A stretch of DNA of 64,000 bases from Cryobacterium melibiosiphilum (lineage in GTDB: Bacteria > Actinomycetota > Actinomycetes > Actinomycetales > Microbacteriaceae). The stretch's first letter is position 1. Every line of letters starts with the position of its first letter. The notes under the pieces were generated by a model. The model made no database searches, was not told where the DNA came from, and saw nothing but the letters and a program-made list of their open reading frames with translations. Positions 1-9,151 of the stretch are shown here, piece after piece. The DNA lies in NCBI RefSeq assembly GCF_003602235.1, contig NZ_QZVS01000084.1, positions 29,238-93,237 on the forward strand. Direction: 5' to 3'. The position numbers and the translations under genes were made by a program.

Positions 1-1
1 C

Positions 2-2626
2 AACCTCTGCCGCTGCACCGGCTACCGGGCGATCGACGACGCGATCCGCGGGCAGCACACCCCGGCCGAGGGGCCGAGCCACGAACCGCACCCCGCGGCG
101 GGCTGCGGTGCCGGCCCTCTCGCAGCCGCCGGCTGCGGCATCGCCGAGCCCGGGACATCCGTCGCCGAGCCCGCATCCGTCGCCGGGGAGAGCGGAATCG
201 CGGCGCACGCAGGTGCCTCCGGAACCGCGACGCTCGGGCCATTGGTTCGCACCGGCCGGGTGCCGCGCGCCGAGGGAGGACTGGTGGGCACCTCGCTCGG
301 CGCCCTCGCCGGCCGCCGCGTGGTCACCGGGCAGGAACCCTTCACCCTCGACGTGGCCGTGACCGGGCTGCTGCACCTCAGCGTGTTGGCCAGCCCGCAC
401 GCGCACGCCCGCATCCGGCACGTCGACGCGGCCGCCGCCCGCGCGCTGCCCGGCGTGCACGCCGTGCTCACCTGGGAGGACTCCCCCGCAACCCGGTTCA
501 GCACCGCGCGGCACGAAAGCCGCTTCGACGACCCCGACGACACCCTCGTCTTCGACCGGGTGTTGCGCTTTCGCGGGCAGCGCGTCGCGGCGGTCGTCGC
601 CGACACCGTCGGCATCGCCGAGGCCGCCTCCCGCCTGATCGAGGTCGACTACGAACTGCTGCCGGCCGTCTTCGACCCGGAGCTCGCGCGCGCGCCCGGC
701 GCCCCCCTCGTGCACGGGCAGGCGGATGCCGCGGCGAGCCGCATCCACGATCCGTCGCGCAACCTCGTGGCCGCCCTGCACGGCGAGTTCGGCGACGTGG
801 CGGCCGCCCTCGCCGAGGCCCATACGACTGTCAGTGGCACCTGGCAGACTCAGCGCATCGCACACACCCAACTCGAGACCCACGGAACGATCGGTTGGCT
901 GGAGGACGACCGGCTGGTGCTGCGCACGAGCACCCAGGTGCCGTTTCTCGTGCAGCGGGAGATCTGCCGCATCTTCGACCTGCCGGTCGAGGGCGTGCGG
1001 GTGTTCACCGCGCGGGTCGGCGGCGGTTTCGGCGGCAAGCAGGAGCTTCTGACCGAAGACCTCGTGACCCTCGCCGTGCTCACGACCAAGCGCCCGGTGC
1101 AGTACGAATTCACCCGCACCGACGAGCTGACCCGAGCGACCGTGCGGCATCCGATTCGGGTGCGGGTCACCCTCGGAGCGACGGGCGCGGGGCGGTTGAC
1201 CGCGCTGCAGCTCGACGTGTTGAGCGACACCGGCGCGTACGGCAACCACGGACCGGGCGTCATGTTCCACGGCACCTCAGAGTCGGTCGCGCTCTACAAC
1301 GTGCCCAACAAACGCATCGATGCGGAGTGCGTGTACACGAACAACCCGCCATCGGGAGCGTTTCGCGGGTACGGGCTCGGCCAGATGATCTACGCCATCG
1401 AGTCCGCGCTCGACGAGCTCGCCGTGCGGCTCGGCCTGAACCCGTTCGAACTGCGGCGCATGAACTCGGTCAAGCCCGGGGACGCGCTGGTCGTCACCAC
1501 CGCGGAGGGCGACGACATCGGCTTCTCGGGAAGCTACGGCCTCGACCAGTGCCTCGACCTCGCCGAGGCGGCGCTCGCCCGCGGCAACGGGCACGCCGCG
1601 CCGACCGGCCCGGAGTGGCGGATCGGCAGCGGAATGGCCTCCTCGATGATCGCGACGACTCCCCCGCGCGGACACCACTCGCAGGCCAGCGTGACCCTCG
1701 AAGCTGACGGCCGCTACACCGTGCGGGTCGGCACCACCGAGTTCGGCAACGGTACCACCACAGTGCACGCGCAGATCGTGGCGACCGCGTTGCTGACCAC
1801 CGCCGACCGGGTGCTGATTCGGCACTCCGACACCGACGACGCCGGCTACGACACCGGGGCGTTCGGCTCAGCCGGAGTGGTTGTCGCCGGCAAGGCCGTG
1901 CTCGGCGCGGCGACCCGGCTCGCCGGCCTGCTGCGCCAGGCGGCGGCCGCTCAGACCGGGCTGCGCGCCGAAGACTTCACCCTCGAAGCCCACGGCCTGC
2001 GCTGCGGCCCGGTCGTCGTTCCGCTGACGGCACTCGCGGCCGCCGCGGCCCAGGCCACGACACCCGCGGCACCCACCACACCCGTGGCGCCAGACCGCGG
2101 GGCAGACGCCCGGTGGGCAGTGCCGACCGGGGCATCCGTCACCGGCGTGCTGCGCGGCGTCGCCGACGAGCACGGCGCCCAGCGCTCGCTCGCCTTCAAC
2201 GTGCACGCCTTCCGCGTCGCCGTGAACACCCTCACCGGCGAGGTGCGCATTCTTCAGTCCGTCCAGGCAGCGGATGCCGGCACGCTCATGAACCCGGAAC
2301 AGGTACGCGGCCAAGTCGAGGGCGGCGTAGCCCAGGCCATCGGCACGGCACTGTTCGAAGAGGTCACGCTCGACGGCGCCGGCACGGTGCTGACCCGGGT
2401 GCTGCGCAACTACCACGTGCCCCAGCTCGCGGACCTGCCGGTCACCGAGGTCTACTTCGCCGAGACCCGCGACGAGCTCGGCCCGTTCGGCGCGAAGTCG
2501 ATGAGCGAGTCGACCTACAACCCGGTCGCGCCCGCGCTGGCCAATGCGGTGCGTGATGCGCTGGGCATCCGCTTATGTGAGCTGCCGATGTCCCGCGACC
2601 GCATCTGGCGGGCGCTGCAGCCCTGA
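2..2626 (+). CDS. Xanthine dehydrogenase, [2Fe-2S] domain fused to molybdopterin subunit (5' end outside window)
   Basis: The reading frame is open from the left edge. It begins with NLCRCTGY, the second cysteine pair of an XDH-type [2Fe-2S] domain, and continues without a stop through a roughly 75-residue Ala/Gly/Pro-rich linker into a molybdopterin-binding subunit. In the visible 874 residues, GGGFGGKQ lies near 338, PPSGAFRGYGLGQ near 449 and GPFGAKSMSES near 827. The glutamate of the last motif matches the family's catalytic Glu. The enzyme would oxidise hypoxanthine/xanthine to urate in the cytosol. These domains are often encoded by separate small and large subunit genes, so the fusion is notable. 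A TTG at 242 could be miscalled as a separate start, but no ribosome site or stop separates the parts. The FAD subunit is not in view. The substrate is inferred from the purine genes nearby. Confidence 0.88.
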   Translation, partial: NLCRCTGYRAIDDAIRGQHTPAEGPSHEPHPAAGCGAGPLAAAGCGIAEPGTSVAEPASVAGESGIAAHAGASGTATLGPLVRTGRVPRAEGGLVGTSLGALAGRRVVTGQEPFTLDVAVTGLLHLSVLASPHAHARIRHVDAAAARALPGVHAVLTWEDSPATRFSTARHESRFDDPDDTLVFDRVLRFRGQRVAAVVADTVGIAEAASRLIEVDYELLPAVFDPELARAPGAPLVHGQADAAASRIHDPSRNLVAALHGEFGDVAAALAEAHTTVSGTWQTQRIAHTQLETHGTIGWLEDDRLVLRTSTQVPFLVQREICRIFDLPVEGVRVFTARVGGGFGGKQELLTEDLVTLAVLTTKRPVQYEFTRTDELTRATVRHPIRVRVTLGATGAGRLTALQLDVLSDTGAYGNHGPGVMFHGTSESVALYNVPNKRIDAECVYTNNPPSGAFRGYGLGQMIYAIESALDELAVRLGLNPFELRRMNSVKPGDALVVTTAEGDDIGFSGSYGLDQCLDLAEAALARGNGHAAPTGPEWRIGSGMASSMIATTPPRGHHSQASVTLEADGRYTVRVGTTEFGNGTTTVHAQIVATALLTTADRVLIRHSDTDDAGYDTGAFGSAGVVVAGKAVLGAATRLAGLLRQAAAAQTGLRAEDFTLEAHGLRCGPVVVPLTALAAAAAQATTPAAPTTPVAPDRGADARWAVPTGASVTGVLRGVADEHGAQRSLAFNVHAFRVAVNTLTGEVRILQSVQAADAGTLMNPEQVRGQVEGGVAQAIGTALFEEVTLDGAGTVLTRVLRNYHVPQLADLPVTEVYFAETRDELGPFGAKSMSESTYNPVAPALANAVRDALGIRLCELPMSRDRIWRALQP

Positions 2627-2839
2627 AGCCAGGGCGTCTCGGGGAAGAGCCGCGATCCATGGGGCCGTGAAATCGATTCAAGGCGCCATTTTCGGCAACT
2701 CGCGATGGGTGGAGACTGGTCAAGGGGCGTTCTGTGGCAACTCGCGCGCGAGACGCCAAGAATGGCCCCATGACCGCGCGGCGTGCACGTGGCTCGGGAA
2801 TGGTCGAAACCCACCACCGCGTCGCACGCGATCCGTGCC
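2627..2839. repeat. Convergent intergenic gap with degenerate GGGGC...TGTG repeats
   Basis: No gene is seen. The gap lies between the convergent xanthine dehydrogenase and ABC permease genes. It contains degenerate copies of the family that is clearer at 10.7 and 27.2 kb: AAGGGGCGTTCTGTGGCA near 2721-2738, a diverged direct copy (GGCGCCATTTTCGGCA) near 2681, and an inverted remnant ending in TGGCCCC near 2763. Here GTGGCAACTC replaces the usual GTGACACTTC. Confidence 0.55.
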
Positions 2840-3718
2840 CTAGTTCGTGGACTGCTCCATGCCCATGCGGCGCAGCACCAGGGTCTCCACGAGCTGGGCG
2901 AGACCGTAGAGCACGAGCGACACGACCGTGATCGCGACGACGGATGCCCAGACCTCGAAGTTCTTCACCTGCGCGACCGCCGTCACGATGCCGTTGCCGA
3001 GTCCGGTGCCGGTCGAGAGCCACTCCGCGAGCAGGGCCCCGGTGATCGCCCCCGGAATCGAGATCTTCACCGCCGCGAAGAAGGACGGCAGCGAACTCGG
3101 CAGTGCCACCTTGCGCAGCGCCGTGAACGCGTTTCCGCCGTAGACGGCGATCACATCGCTGATCTGCGGCGACGCCGACCGCAGCCCGAACGCGATGTTC
3201 ACCAGCGCGGGAAACAGCACCACGATGCTGCCCATCACGACCACGGTTGTGAGTCCCCGCCCGGTGATGAGGCTGATCACGGGGGCGAGGGCCACGAGCG
3301 GCACCGACCGCAACAGCAGGGCGATCGGCATCAGTGCGCTCTCCACCCCACGGGACAGCGTGAACAGGGTCGCAAGCAGTGTCGCGGCGACGAGGCCGGC
3401 GGTGAATCCGAGGAACGCATCGCCCAGGGTGACCACCAGGTTCTCAGCGATGAGCGCACGGTTTTCGGCCGCGGCCGGCACCGTAAACAGCCACGTCCAC
3501 ACGTCGAGCGGCCCCTTGGCGAGGAACGGCGACACCCCGAGCACGAGCAGCAGCCCCTGCCCGGCGAGCACCACGACCACGAGCGTGATCAGGCCGGTGA
3601 GAACCGCTCTGCCTACACTCGCTCCCACTCCGCGGGCAGCGGATGCTCCGCTCCCCACCCCGCTCGCCTCGCCCGCCACGGCGCCCCGCGCCGCGCGCCG
3701 AGCCGTGACCGCGGTCAT
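2840..3718 (-). CDS. ABC transporter permease (NitT/TauT type), second permease
   Basis: A 292-residue inner-membrane permease of the binding-protein-dependent type. About six hydrophobic segments follow an Ala/Gly-rich N-terminus, and the family's cytoplasmic EAA-like loop is seen as the stretch ALRKVALPSSLPSFFAAVKI. The ATG at 3718 overlaps the stop of the upstream permease (ATGA), so the two are probably translationally coupled and form a heteromeric channel. It is last in a four-gene unit: binding protein, ATPase, permease, permease. The family imports small organic solutes such as taurine, nitrate and pyrimidine precursors. Because purine catabolism genes flank the unit on both sides, a purine, ureide or related nitrogen compound is a reasonable guess, but the sequence does not fix the substrate. 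Confidence 0.85.
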   Translation of the reverse strand: MTAVTARRAARGAVAGEASGVGSGASAARGVGASVGRAVLTGLITLVVVVLAGQGLLLVLGVSPFLAKGPLDVWTWLFTVPAAAENRALIAENLVVTLGDAFLGFTAGLVAATLLATLFTLSRGVESALMPIALLLRSVPLVALAPVISLITGRGLTTVVVMGSIVVLFPALVNIAFGLRSASPQISDVIAVYGGNAFTALRKVALPSSLPSFFAAVKISIPGAITGALLAEWLSTGTGLGNGIVTAVAQVKNFEVWASVVAITVVSLVLYGLAQLVETLVLRRMGMEQSTN

Positions 3719-4548
3719 CGCCTCACCGCCCGTCCGCTGGACCACGGCGTCGCAAACCGGGAGACGACGGCGAACAGGGCATAGCCGATTCCGGCGACCA
3801 CACCGGCCACGACGGCCAGGGCCCAGACGCGGTCGACGTTGGCAGAGGACCCGGCAACCAGCATCGCGATGCCGAGCCCCCGCTCGACGCCGCCAAGGTA
3901 CTCGCCGAGGATCGCTCCGAGAAACGCCGCCGGCGCGGCGACCTGCAGTGCGGTCAGAACGCTCGGCAGTGCCGAGATCAGCCGCACCTTGCGCAGTTGG
4001 GTGAAGCGGCTGCCGCCGTAGGCCGTCACGAGGTCGAGGCTGGCGGCATCCGCTGCCTTGAGTCCGACGAGCGAACCGACGACCGTCGTGAAGAAAACCG
4101 AGAGGGCGGCGAGGAACACGGCCGTACCCGCGGGTTGGCCACCGGGTGGGGCGCCGATGACGATGTACGCGATCGGGCCGATCGCCACGATCGGCACGCA
4201 GTAGGTGATGACGGCGATCTGCAGGGCGACCTTCTCGACCCGCGGAACGACGAGTACAAGGCCGGCGAGCAGCAGAGCCAGGCCGGTGCCCCAGAGAAAG
4301 CCGGTGACGGCCTCTGTCGCCGTGACCGCGATGTGCGGCCAGTAGAACAACCAGCCGTCGGTGACGAACTGCACCGCGACATCGCCGGGCGTCGGGATCG
4401 CGCCGCCCGGCATCGAGCCGACATCGCGAAAGACGGTCGCGGCGCCGAACCACCAGAGGGCGATCACGATCACGGCGCCGAACAGACCGGTCGCCCAACC
4501 GGGCAGGCGCAACGGGAGCCGTGCGGCCACGGGTGTCGTGCCGCTCAT
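3715..4548 (-). CDS. ABC transporter permease (NitT/TauT type), first permease
   Basis: A 277-residue integral membrane permease paralogous to the one downstream. The EAA-like loop is visible around [20 protein letters not shown], followed by [13 protein letters not shown]. Both ends are coupled to neighbours by 4-bp ATGA overlaps: its start at 4548 overlaps the ATPase stop and its stop overlaps the next permease start. Two different permease genes with one ATPase indicate a heterodimeric pore. It acts in the cytoplasmic membrane as part of the importer whose lipoprotein is encoded at 5421-6518. Substrate not determined. Confidence 0.85.
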   Translation of the reverse strand: MSGTTPVAARLPLRLPGWATGLFGAVIVIALWWFGAATVFRDVGSMPGGAIPTPGDVAVQFVTDGWLFYWPHIAVTATEAVTGFLWGTGLALLLAGLVLVVPRVEKVALQIAVITYCVPIVAIGPIAYIVIGAPPGGQPAGTAVFLAALSVFFTTVVGSLVGLKAADAASLDLVTAYGGSRFTQLRKVRLISALPSVLTALQVAAPAAFLGAILGEYLGGVERGLGIAMLVAGSSANVDRVWALAVVAGVVAGIGYALFAVVSRFATPWSSGRAVRR

Positions 4549-5411
4549 GCCCGTTTTCCGGCGTGTTGAACGGGCCGTGCCGAATCGTCAGGCGCATCGG
4601 CAGCCGAGTCAGCGGCCGAATCCGCGGCCGCCCCGCCGAACAAAAGCTCCGACGCCTGGTCGTGGAGGGCGTGAAACTCGGGGGTGCGCATCATCTCCGG
4701 ATGCCGCGGACGCGGCAGGTCGATCTCGATCACCTGCTTCACCCGCCCGGGCCGCGCGCTCATCACGGCGACCTGGTCGGAGAGAAAGATCGCCTCGGCG
4801 ATGCCGTGCGTGACCATGAGGGTCGTCGCGGGCTTCTCGGTCCAGATGCGCAGCAACTCCGTGTTGAGCCGTTGCCGAGTCATGTCGTCGAGTGCTCCGA
4901 AGGGTTCGTCGAGCAGCAGCACCGAGGGCTTCAGCACGAGCGAGCGAGCAATCGAGACCCGCTGGCGCATGCCGCCGGACAGCTGCGCCGGTTTCGCCGT
5001 CTCAAACCCGTCGAGGCCGACGAGGTGGATGAGCTCGGTGATGTAGGCCTCGTCGACCGGGATGCGGGCGACCTCGAACGGCAGCCTGATGTTGCCGCGC
5101 ACGCTGCGCCACGGCAGCAGCGCCGAATCCTGGAACGCGATGCCGAGCTGATGGTCGTTTTTCAGCTCGGCCGGCGTCTTGCCGTCGACGAAGGTCGTGC
5201 CGCTGGTCGCCGTCTCGAGCCCCGCGAGAATGCGCAGGATCGTCGACTTTCCGCACCCCGACGGACCGAGCAGCGACAGGAAGGTGCCCTTGTCGGTGTG
5301 CAGGGTCGCGTTCTCGAGCGCCACGACCTCCGTGCGCCCGACCGCGAAGACCTTGTGCAGGCCGGAGATGTGCAGGCCGGTGCTCGGCACGGTACCCAAC
5401 GGGATGCTCAC
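4545..5411 (-). CDS. ABC transporter ATP-binding protein (NitT/TauT type)
   Basis: A 288-residue ATPase with all nucleotide-binding motifs: Walker [10 protein letters not shown] at residues 49-57, Q-loop near 94 (AFQDS), signature LSGGMRQR at 144-151, Walker B LLLDEP at 165-170 and an H-loop in VTHG. This is the SsuB/TauB class that energises import. The C-terminus carries an Ala/Asp-rich tail that is probably unstructured. It starts 9 bp after the binding-protein stop, and its own stop overlaps the first permease start, which supports one polycistronic message. Confidence 0.9.
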   Translation of the reverse strand: MSIPLGTVPSTGLHISGLHKVFAVGRTEVVALENATLHTDKGTFLSLLGPSGCGKSTILRILAGLETATSGTTFVDGKTPAELKNDHQLGIAFQDSALLPWRSVRGNIRLPFEVARIPVDEAYITELIHLVGLDGFETAKPAQLSGGMRQRVSIARSLVLKPSVLLLDEPFGALDDMTRQRLNTELLRIWTEKPATTLMVTHGIAEAIFLSDQVAVMSARPGRVKQVIEIDLPRPRHPEMMRTPEFHALHDQASELLFGGAAADSAADSAADAPDDSARPVQHAGKRA

Positions 5412-5420
5412 TCAGGCGCC

Positions 5421-6518
5421 CTAGTTCGTGTAGTCGAGCAGCTCGGGGTTCTCGTCGTAGACCTCGGCGAGCAGGCTCAGGTCGAAGAGCTGGTCGGCCG
5501 TGACCGTGATGCCGGCGGCCGCGAGGGTGGAGATGCTCTCGTCCTGCAGGTCGGAGCTGATCGTGAACAACCCGTTCTCGGCGGTCTCCTCGCTCACCAC
5601 GAGGTCGGCGGCCTGGATCTCGGCCTGCAGGGTCTCTTTCTCGATCGTCAGGCCGAACTCGCTGCCAAAGCCCTCGACGACGAGAGTCGCGGCCATGTCG
5701 GTGTCTTTCAGCGCGTCGGTCCAGCCGCGAATCTCGGCCACCAGCAGGGCTTTGAGCTTCTCCCGGTCGTTTTCCAGGGCGTCGTCGGTGACGGTGAAGG
5801 TCTCCGCCACGAACGGCAGGCCGTTGTCGGCGAGCGGTAGGTTGACCGGTTTCAGGCCCTTCAGGTCGGCGTCGATGGACTCGTTCGTCAGGTAGGCGAA
5901 CCAGCCGTCGACCTCGCCGTTGAAGAGCGGGGTCGGGTCGTATTCCACGGGCAGCGTCGTCACGTCGGCCTCGTCGATGTCGTTGACCTTGAGGAAGGCC
6001 TCCCACAGGTTCAGGTTGCTGGCCTGCACGCCGATCGTCTTGCCCTTCAGATCGTCGATCGTGGCGATGTTGCCGTTGTCCTCGAGGGACAGGATCGAGA
6101 ACGGGTTCTTCTGGTAGGTGGCACCAATGATCTTCAAGGGAGCACCCTCGTTGGCGACCACCGTGCCGGTCGACACTGCGTTGCCGATTCCCATGTCGAC
6201 TGTTCCGGCGAGCACGCTGGCTTCGATGGCCGACGGCCCGGCGACGAGGTCGACCGAGTCAAACCCGGCGTCGGTGAAGTAGCCCTCGTTCTCGGCGACG
6301 ATCTCCCCCATGAATTCGGCGTTCTTGATCCAGGACAGCTGGATGCTCGCGGCGCCGAAACCGTCGGCCGCGGCATCCGCTGCCCCGGCATCGGAATCGT
6401 CCGCGCTGCCGGCGCACGCGCTCAGGGCGACCGAGACGAGCAGCGCGGCGGCGATTGCCTGCACGGTGCGGCGGGCCCGGCGAAGGCTGGCAAAGTGGGA
6501 GCGAAGGGGCTGGGTCAT
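5421..6518 (-). CDS. ABC transporter substrate-binding lipoprotein (NMT1/THI5-SsuA-like)
   Basis: A 365-residue extracytoplasmic solute-binding protein. The chosen ATG at 6518 gives a classical lipoprotein signal: basic N-terminus, hydrophobic core and a lipobox ending in LSAC with the lipidated cysteine at residue 35. GAGAGG precedes it by 4 bases. A longer frame to 6629 exists but adds an Arg-rich stretch ahead of the signal peptide. The mature part reads like the NMT1/THI5 and taurine-binding family (SIQLSWIKNAEFMGEIVAENEGYF near its start). First gene of the importer operon and divergent from the allantoinase operon, so both could share regulation from the 6519-6809 gap. Confidence 0.85.
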   Translation of the reverse strand: MTQPLRSHFASLRRARRTVQAIAAALLVSVALSACAGSADDSDAGAADAAADGFGAASIQLSWIKNAEFMGEIVAENEGYFTDAGFDSVDLVAGPSAIEASVLAGTVDMGIGNAVSTGTVVANEGAPLKIIGATYQKNPFSILSLEDNGNIATIDDLKGKTIGVQASNLNLWEAFLKVNDIDEADVTTLPVEYDPTPLFNGEVDGWFAYLTNESIDADLKGLKPVNLPLADNGLPFVAETFTVTDDALENDREKLKALLVAEIRGWTDALKDTDMAATLVVEGFGSEFGLTIEKETLQAEIQAADLVVSEETAENGLFTISSDLQDESISTLAAAGITVTADQLFDLSLLAEVYDENPELLDYTN

Positions 6519-6682
6519 GGGGCCTCTCGGTGTGGGCGGGGGCCGACTGCTGCGCCGGCGGGCGAGAAACCGGGCGCGGGACGCGTTCGGCTGACCCGAA
6601 CCTAAGCCGAACGTGTGTCGCTTCCGCATCGGCTATGCGTCAGGCAGGTTACCGATCCGGGCCGGGTGCAACGATCAGGTTT

Positions 6683-6697
6683 CGTGTGTCACACACG
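6683..6697. promoter_or_regulatory. Perfect palindrome in the divergent transporter/allantoinase control region
   Basis: CGTGTGTCACACACG is a 7+1+7 perfect palindrome in the 291-bp gap between the divergent binding-protein gene (start 6518) and allantoinase gene (start 6810). GTTTCA, a half-site resembling the operator at 15491, follows at 6697-6702. It may be a regulator site for both operons. No promoter boxes could be assigned with confidence. Confidence 0.4.
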
Positions 6698-6809
6698 TTT
6701 CACAAGTGCCCGATACCGACCCAAAGATTTCAGTACAGTCGAATTCACGGCCCGATTCGGGGCCGGTCAAACCGGCGTTTGCGCCCGACACACCCCACCA
6801 AGGAGCACG

Positions 6810-8165
6810 ATGTCCTCTGCCTGCGACCTCGTGATTCGCGGCCAGCGCGTGCTGACCGGCGGCGGTTTCGTGCCGGCCGCCGTCGCCGTGCGCGGCGGCC
6901 GGATCGCCGCCATCGAGCCCATCGACGCCACCCTGGCCGCCCGCGACGACGTCGTGTTGCCGCCCGACCAGGTGCTCATCCCCGGCCTCGTCGACACCCA
7001 CGTGCACGTCAACGAACCCGGCCGCACCGACTGGGAGGGCTTCGCGAGTGCGACCCTCGCGGCGGCCGCCGGTGGCGTCACGACCATCATCGACATGCCG
7101 CTGAACAGCCTGCCGCCCACCTGCACGGTGAGCGCGCTGGAACAGAAGCGGCGCGCGGCCGGTCCGAAGGCATCCGTCGACGTGGGCTTCTGGGGCGGAG
7201 CGATCCCGGCCAACCGCGGCAACCTGCGCGAGCTGCACGACGCCGGCGTGTTCGGCTTCAAAGCGTTCCTGTCGCCGTCGGGGGTGCCCGAGTTTCCGCA
7301 CCTGTCGCTGTCCCAGCTCGAAGCGGCGGCCGACGAGATCGCCGCCTTCGACGGGCTCCTGCTGGTGCACGCCGAGGATCCGGCCGTGTTGGAGAGCGCG
7401 GCGAACGGCGGCGGCGATGCCTACCGCGATTTTGTCGCCAGCCGCCCCGACCGCAGCGAGACGGATGCCGTGGGCCACGTCATCGAAACCGTGCGCCGCA
7501 CCGGGGTGCGCGCCCACATCCTGCACCTGTCGTCGGCGGCGGCGCTGCCCCAGCTCGCCGCAGCACGCGCCGAGGGCCTGCCGATCACGGTCGAAACCTG
7601 CCCGCACTACCTCTTCTTCAGCGCCGAGCAGATCGGTGACGGCGAGACCGCGTTCAAGTGCTGCCCGCCGATTCGCAGCGCCGCCAACCGGGACCTGCTG
7701 TGGCAGGGCCTCGAGAGCGGCGTGATCGACCTGATCGCCAGCGACCACTCACCGTCGACCCGGGCGCTGAAACTCGGCCACGGCGGCGACTTCGGCCTGG
7801 CCTGGGGCGGAATCTCGGGCCTGCAGCTGAGCCTCGCCGCCGTCTGGACTGCCGCCGCCGAGCGCGGCATCCCCCTGGAGCGGGTGCTCGGCTGGATGAG
7901 CGTCGCCCCTGCGGGGCTCGCCGGGCTGCCGACCAAGGGCCGCATCACTGTCGGAGCGGATGCCGACCTGGTCGCCTTCGCCCCCGCCGAGAGCTTCACG
8001 GTGGATGTGAGCCGGCTGCGGCACAAGAACCCGATCAGCGCCTTCGACGGCGCCACCCTGACCGGTCGGGTGCAGCGCACCTGGCTGGCGGGGGCATCCG
8101 TCTACGCGGTCGACGACGGAATCGCCGGAGTGCCGCTCGGGGTGCTGCGCCGCCCCTGCCCCTGA
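6810..8165 (+). CDS. allB: Allantoinase
   Basis: A 451-residue cyclic amidohydrolase that opens allantoin to allantoate. Binuclear-metal residues are visible: DTHVHVNEPGRTDW with His64/His66, the carbamylatable Lys151 in FGFKAFL, His187 in LVHAED, a His in ILHLSS and the Asp in ASDHSP. These match allantoinase rather than hydantoinase. The ATG at 6810 is preceded by AAGGAG at 6800-6805. The frame is open farther upstream without a comparable ribosome site. First gene of the plus-strand operon allB-uricase-guaD. Its product is consumed by the amidohydrolase encoded at 12752-14116 on the other strand. Confidence 0.93.
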   Translation: MSSACDLVIRGQRVLTGGGFVPAAVAVRGGRIAAIEPIDATLAARDDVVLPPDQVLIPGLVDTHVHVNEPGRTDWEGFASATLAAAAGGVTTIIDMPLNSLPPTCTVSALEQKRRAAGPKASVDVGFWGGAIPANRGNLRELHDAGVFGFKAFLSPSGVPEFPHLSLSQLEAAADEIAAFDGLLLVHAEDPAVLESAANGGGDAYRDFVASRPDRSETDAVGHVIETVRRTGVRAHILHLSSAAALPQLAAARAEGLPITVETCPHYLFFSAEQIGDGETAFKCCPPIRSAANRDLLWQGLESGVIDLIASDHSPSTRALKLGHGGDFGLAWGGISGLQLSLAAVWTAAAERGIPLERVLGWMSVAPAGLAGLPTKGRITVGADADLVAFAPAESFTVDVSRLRHKNPISAFDGATLTGRVQRTWLAGASVYAVDDGIAGVPLGVLRRPCP

Positions 8166-8223
8166 GCCCACACGGATTTGTCCCCTGTCCGCACCAGCAG
8201 TCACCGCAACTGAAGGAGTCCCC

Positions 8224-9129
8224 ATGGCGATCGTTCTCGGCCCGAACCGGTACGGCAAGGCGGAAAACCGCATCGTGCGCATCTACCGCGACACGCCCCG
8301 GCACGAGATTCACGACATCAGCGTCTCGACGGCGCTGCGCGGGGATTTCGCCGCCGCCCACCTCGCCGGGGACCAGTCCCTGGTGCTGCCGACCGACACC
8401 CAGAAACAGACCGCCTATTCGTTCGCCAAAGAAAAGGGGCTGCTCTCGATCGAGACTTACGGCCTCGACCTTGCCGGGCACTTCGTCGATCACGTCGAAC
8501 CCGTGCAGACCGCCCGCATCGAGATCGAGGAGTTCGCCTGGGAACGCGTGGTGATCGACGGCAGCGAGCACGACCACACCTGGGTGCGGCGCGGGCAGGA
8601 GGTACGCACCGCCGCGATCACCGTCGACGGCAGCGGGCAAGACCAGCGCACCTGGGTGGTCGGCGGACTGAAAGATCTGGTCATCCTGAAATCAACCGGG
8701 TCGGAGTTCACCGGGTTCATGCACGACGAGTACACGCTGCTGGAGCCGACCGGGGACCGGGTGATGGCCACCTCTCTGGATGCGGGCTGGCGCTTCAGCA
8801 GCACTGACGTGGACTGGGAGGCCGCGTACCTGCAGATCAAGCAGATCCTGCTGCGCCAGTTCGCCCTCGTGCACTCGCTCGCCCTGCAGCAGACGCTCTA
8901 CGAGATGGGCAAGGCCGTACTCGAGGCCTGCCCGTTCATCGCCGAGATCCGCCTGTCGGCACCGAACAAGCACCATTTTCTCTACGACCTGTCGCCGTTC
9001 GGGGTCGAGAACACCAACGAGGTGTTCCACGCCGCGGACCGGCCCTACGGGCTGATCCAGGCGACGGTGCTGCACGATGACGCCGAGGATGCCGGGCCCG
9101 CGTGGGACTCCTACACCGGGCTCGTGTAG
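8224..9129 (+). CDS. Urate oxidase (uricase)
   Basis: A 301-residue cofactor-free uricase converting urate and O2 to 5-hydroxyisourate and H2O2. The catalytic Thr lies in LPTDTQKQT (Thr57) with a conserved Lys12 near the N-terminus. The C-terminal His motif is PNKHHF, followed by the conserved NTNEVF. GSEFTGFMHDEYT is also typical. The length matches the single-domain enzyme, and OHCU decarboxylase is a separate gene here, unlike the fused Bacillus pucL. AAGGAG ends 5 bp before the ATG. It follows allantoinase by 58 bp in the same operon. Confidence 0.95.
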   Translation: MAIVLGPNRYGKAENRIVRIYRDTPRHEIHDISVSTALRGDFAAAHLAGDQSLVLPTDTQKQTAYSFAKEKGLLSIETYGLDLAGHFVDHVEPVQTARIEIEEFAWERVVIDGSEHDHTWVRRGQEVRTAAITVDGSGQDQRTWVVGGLKDLVILKSTGSEFTGFMHDEYTLLEPTGDRVMATSLDAGWRFSSTDVDWEAAYLQIKQILLRQFALVHSLALQQTLYEMGKAVLEACPFIAEIRLSAPNKHHFLYDLSPFGVENTNEVFHAADRPYGLIQATVLHDDAEDAGPAWDSYTGLV

Positions 9130-9151
9130 TCCCCGCGACCGGAGGCTGCCC

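Noticed and set aside
2840..4597. A 585-codon open frame spanning both ABC permease genes
   Set aside because: Its upper half reads as Arg-rich shadow sequence. The real proteins are two permeases in different frames joined by an ATGA overlap at 3715-3718.
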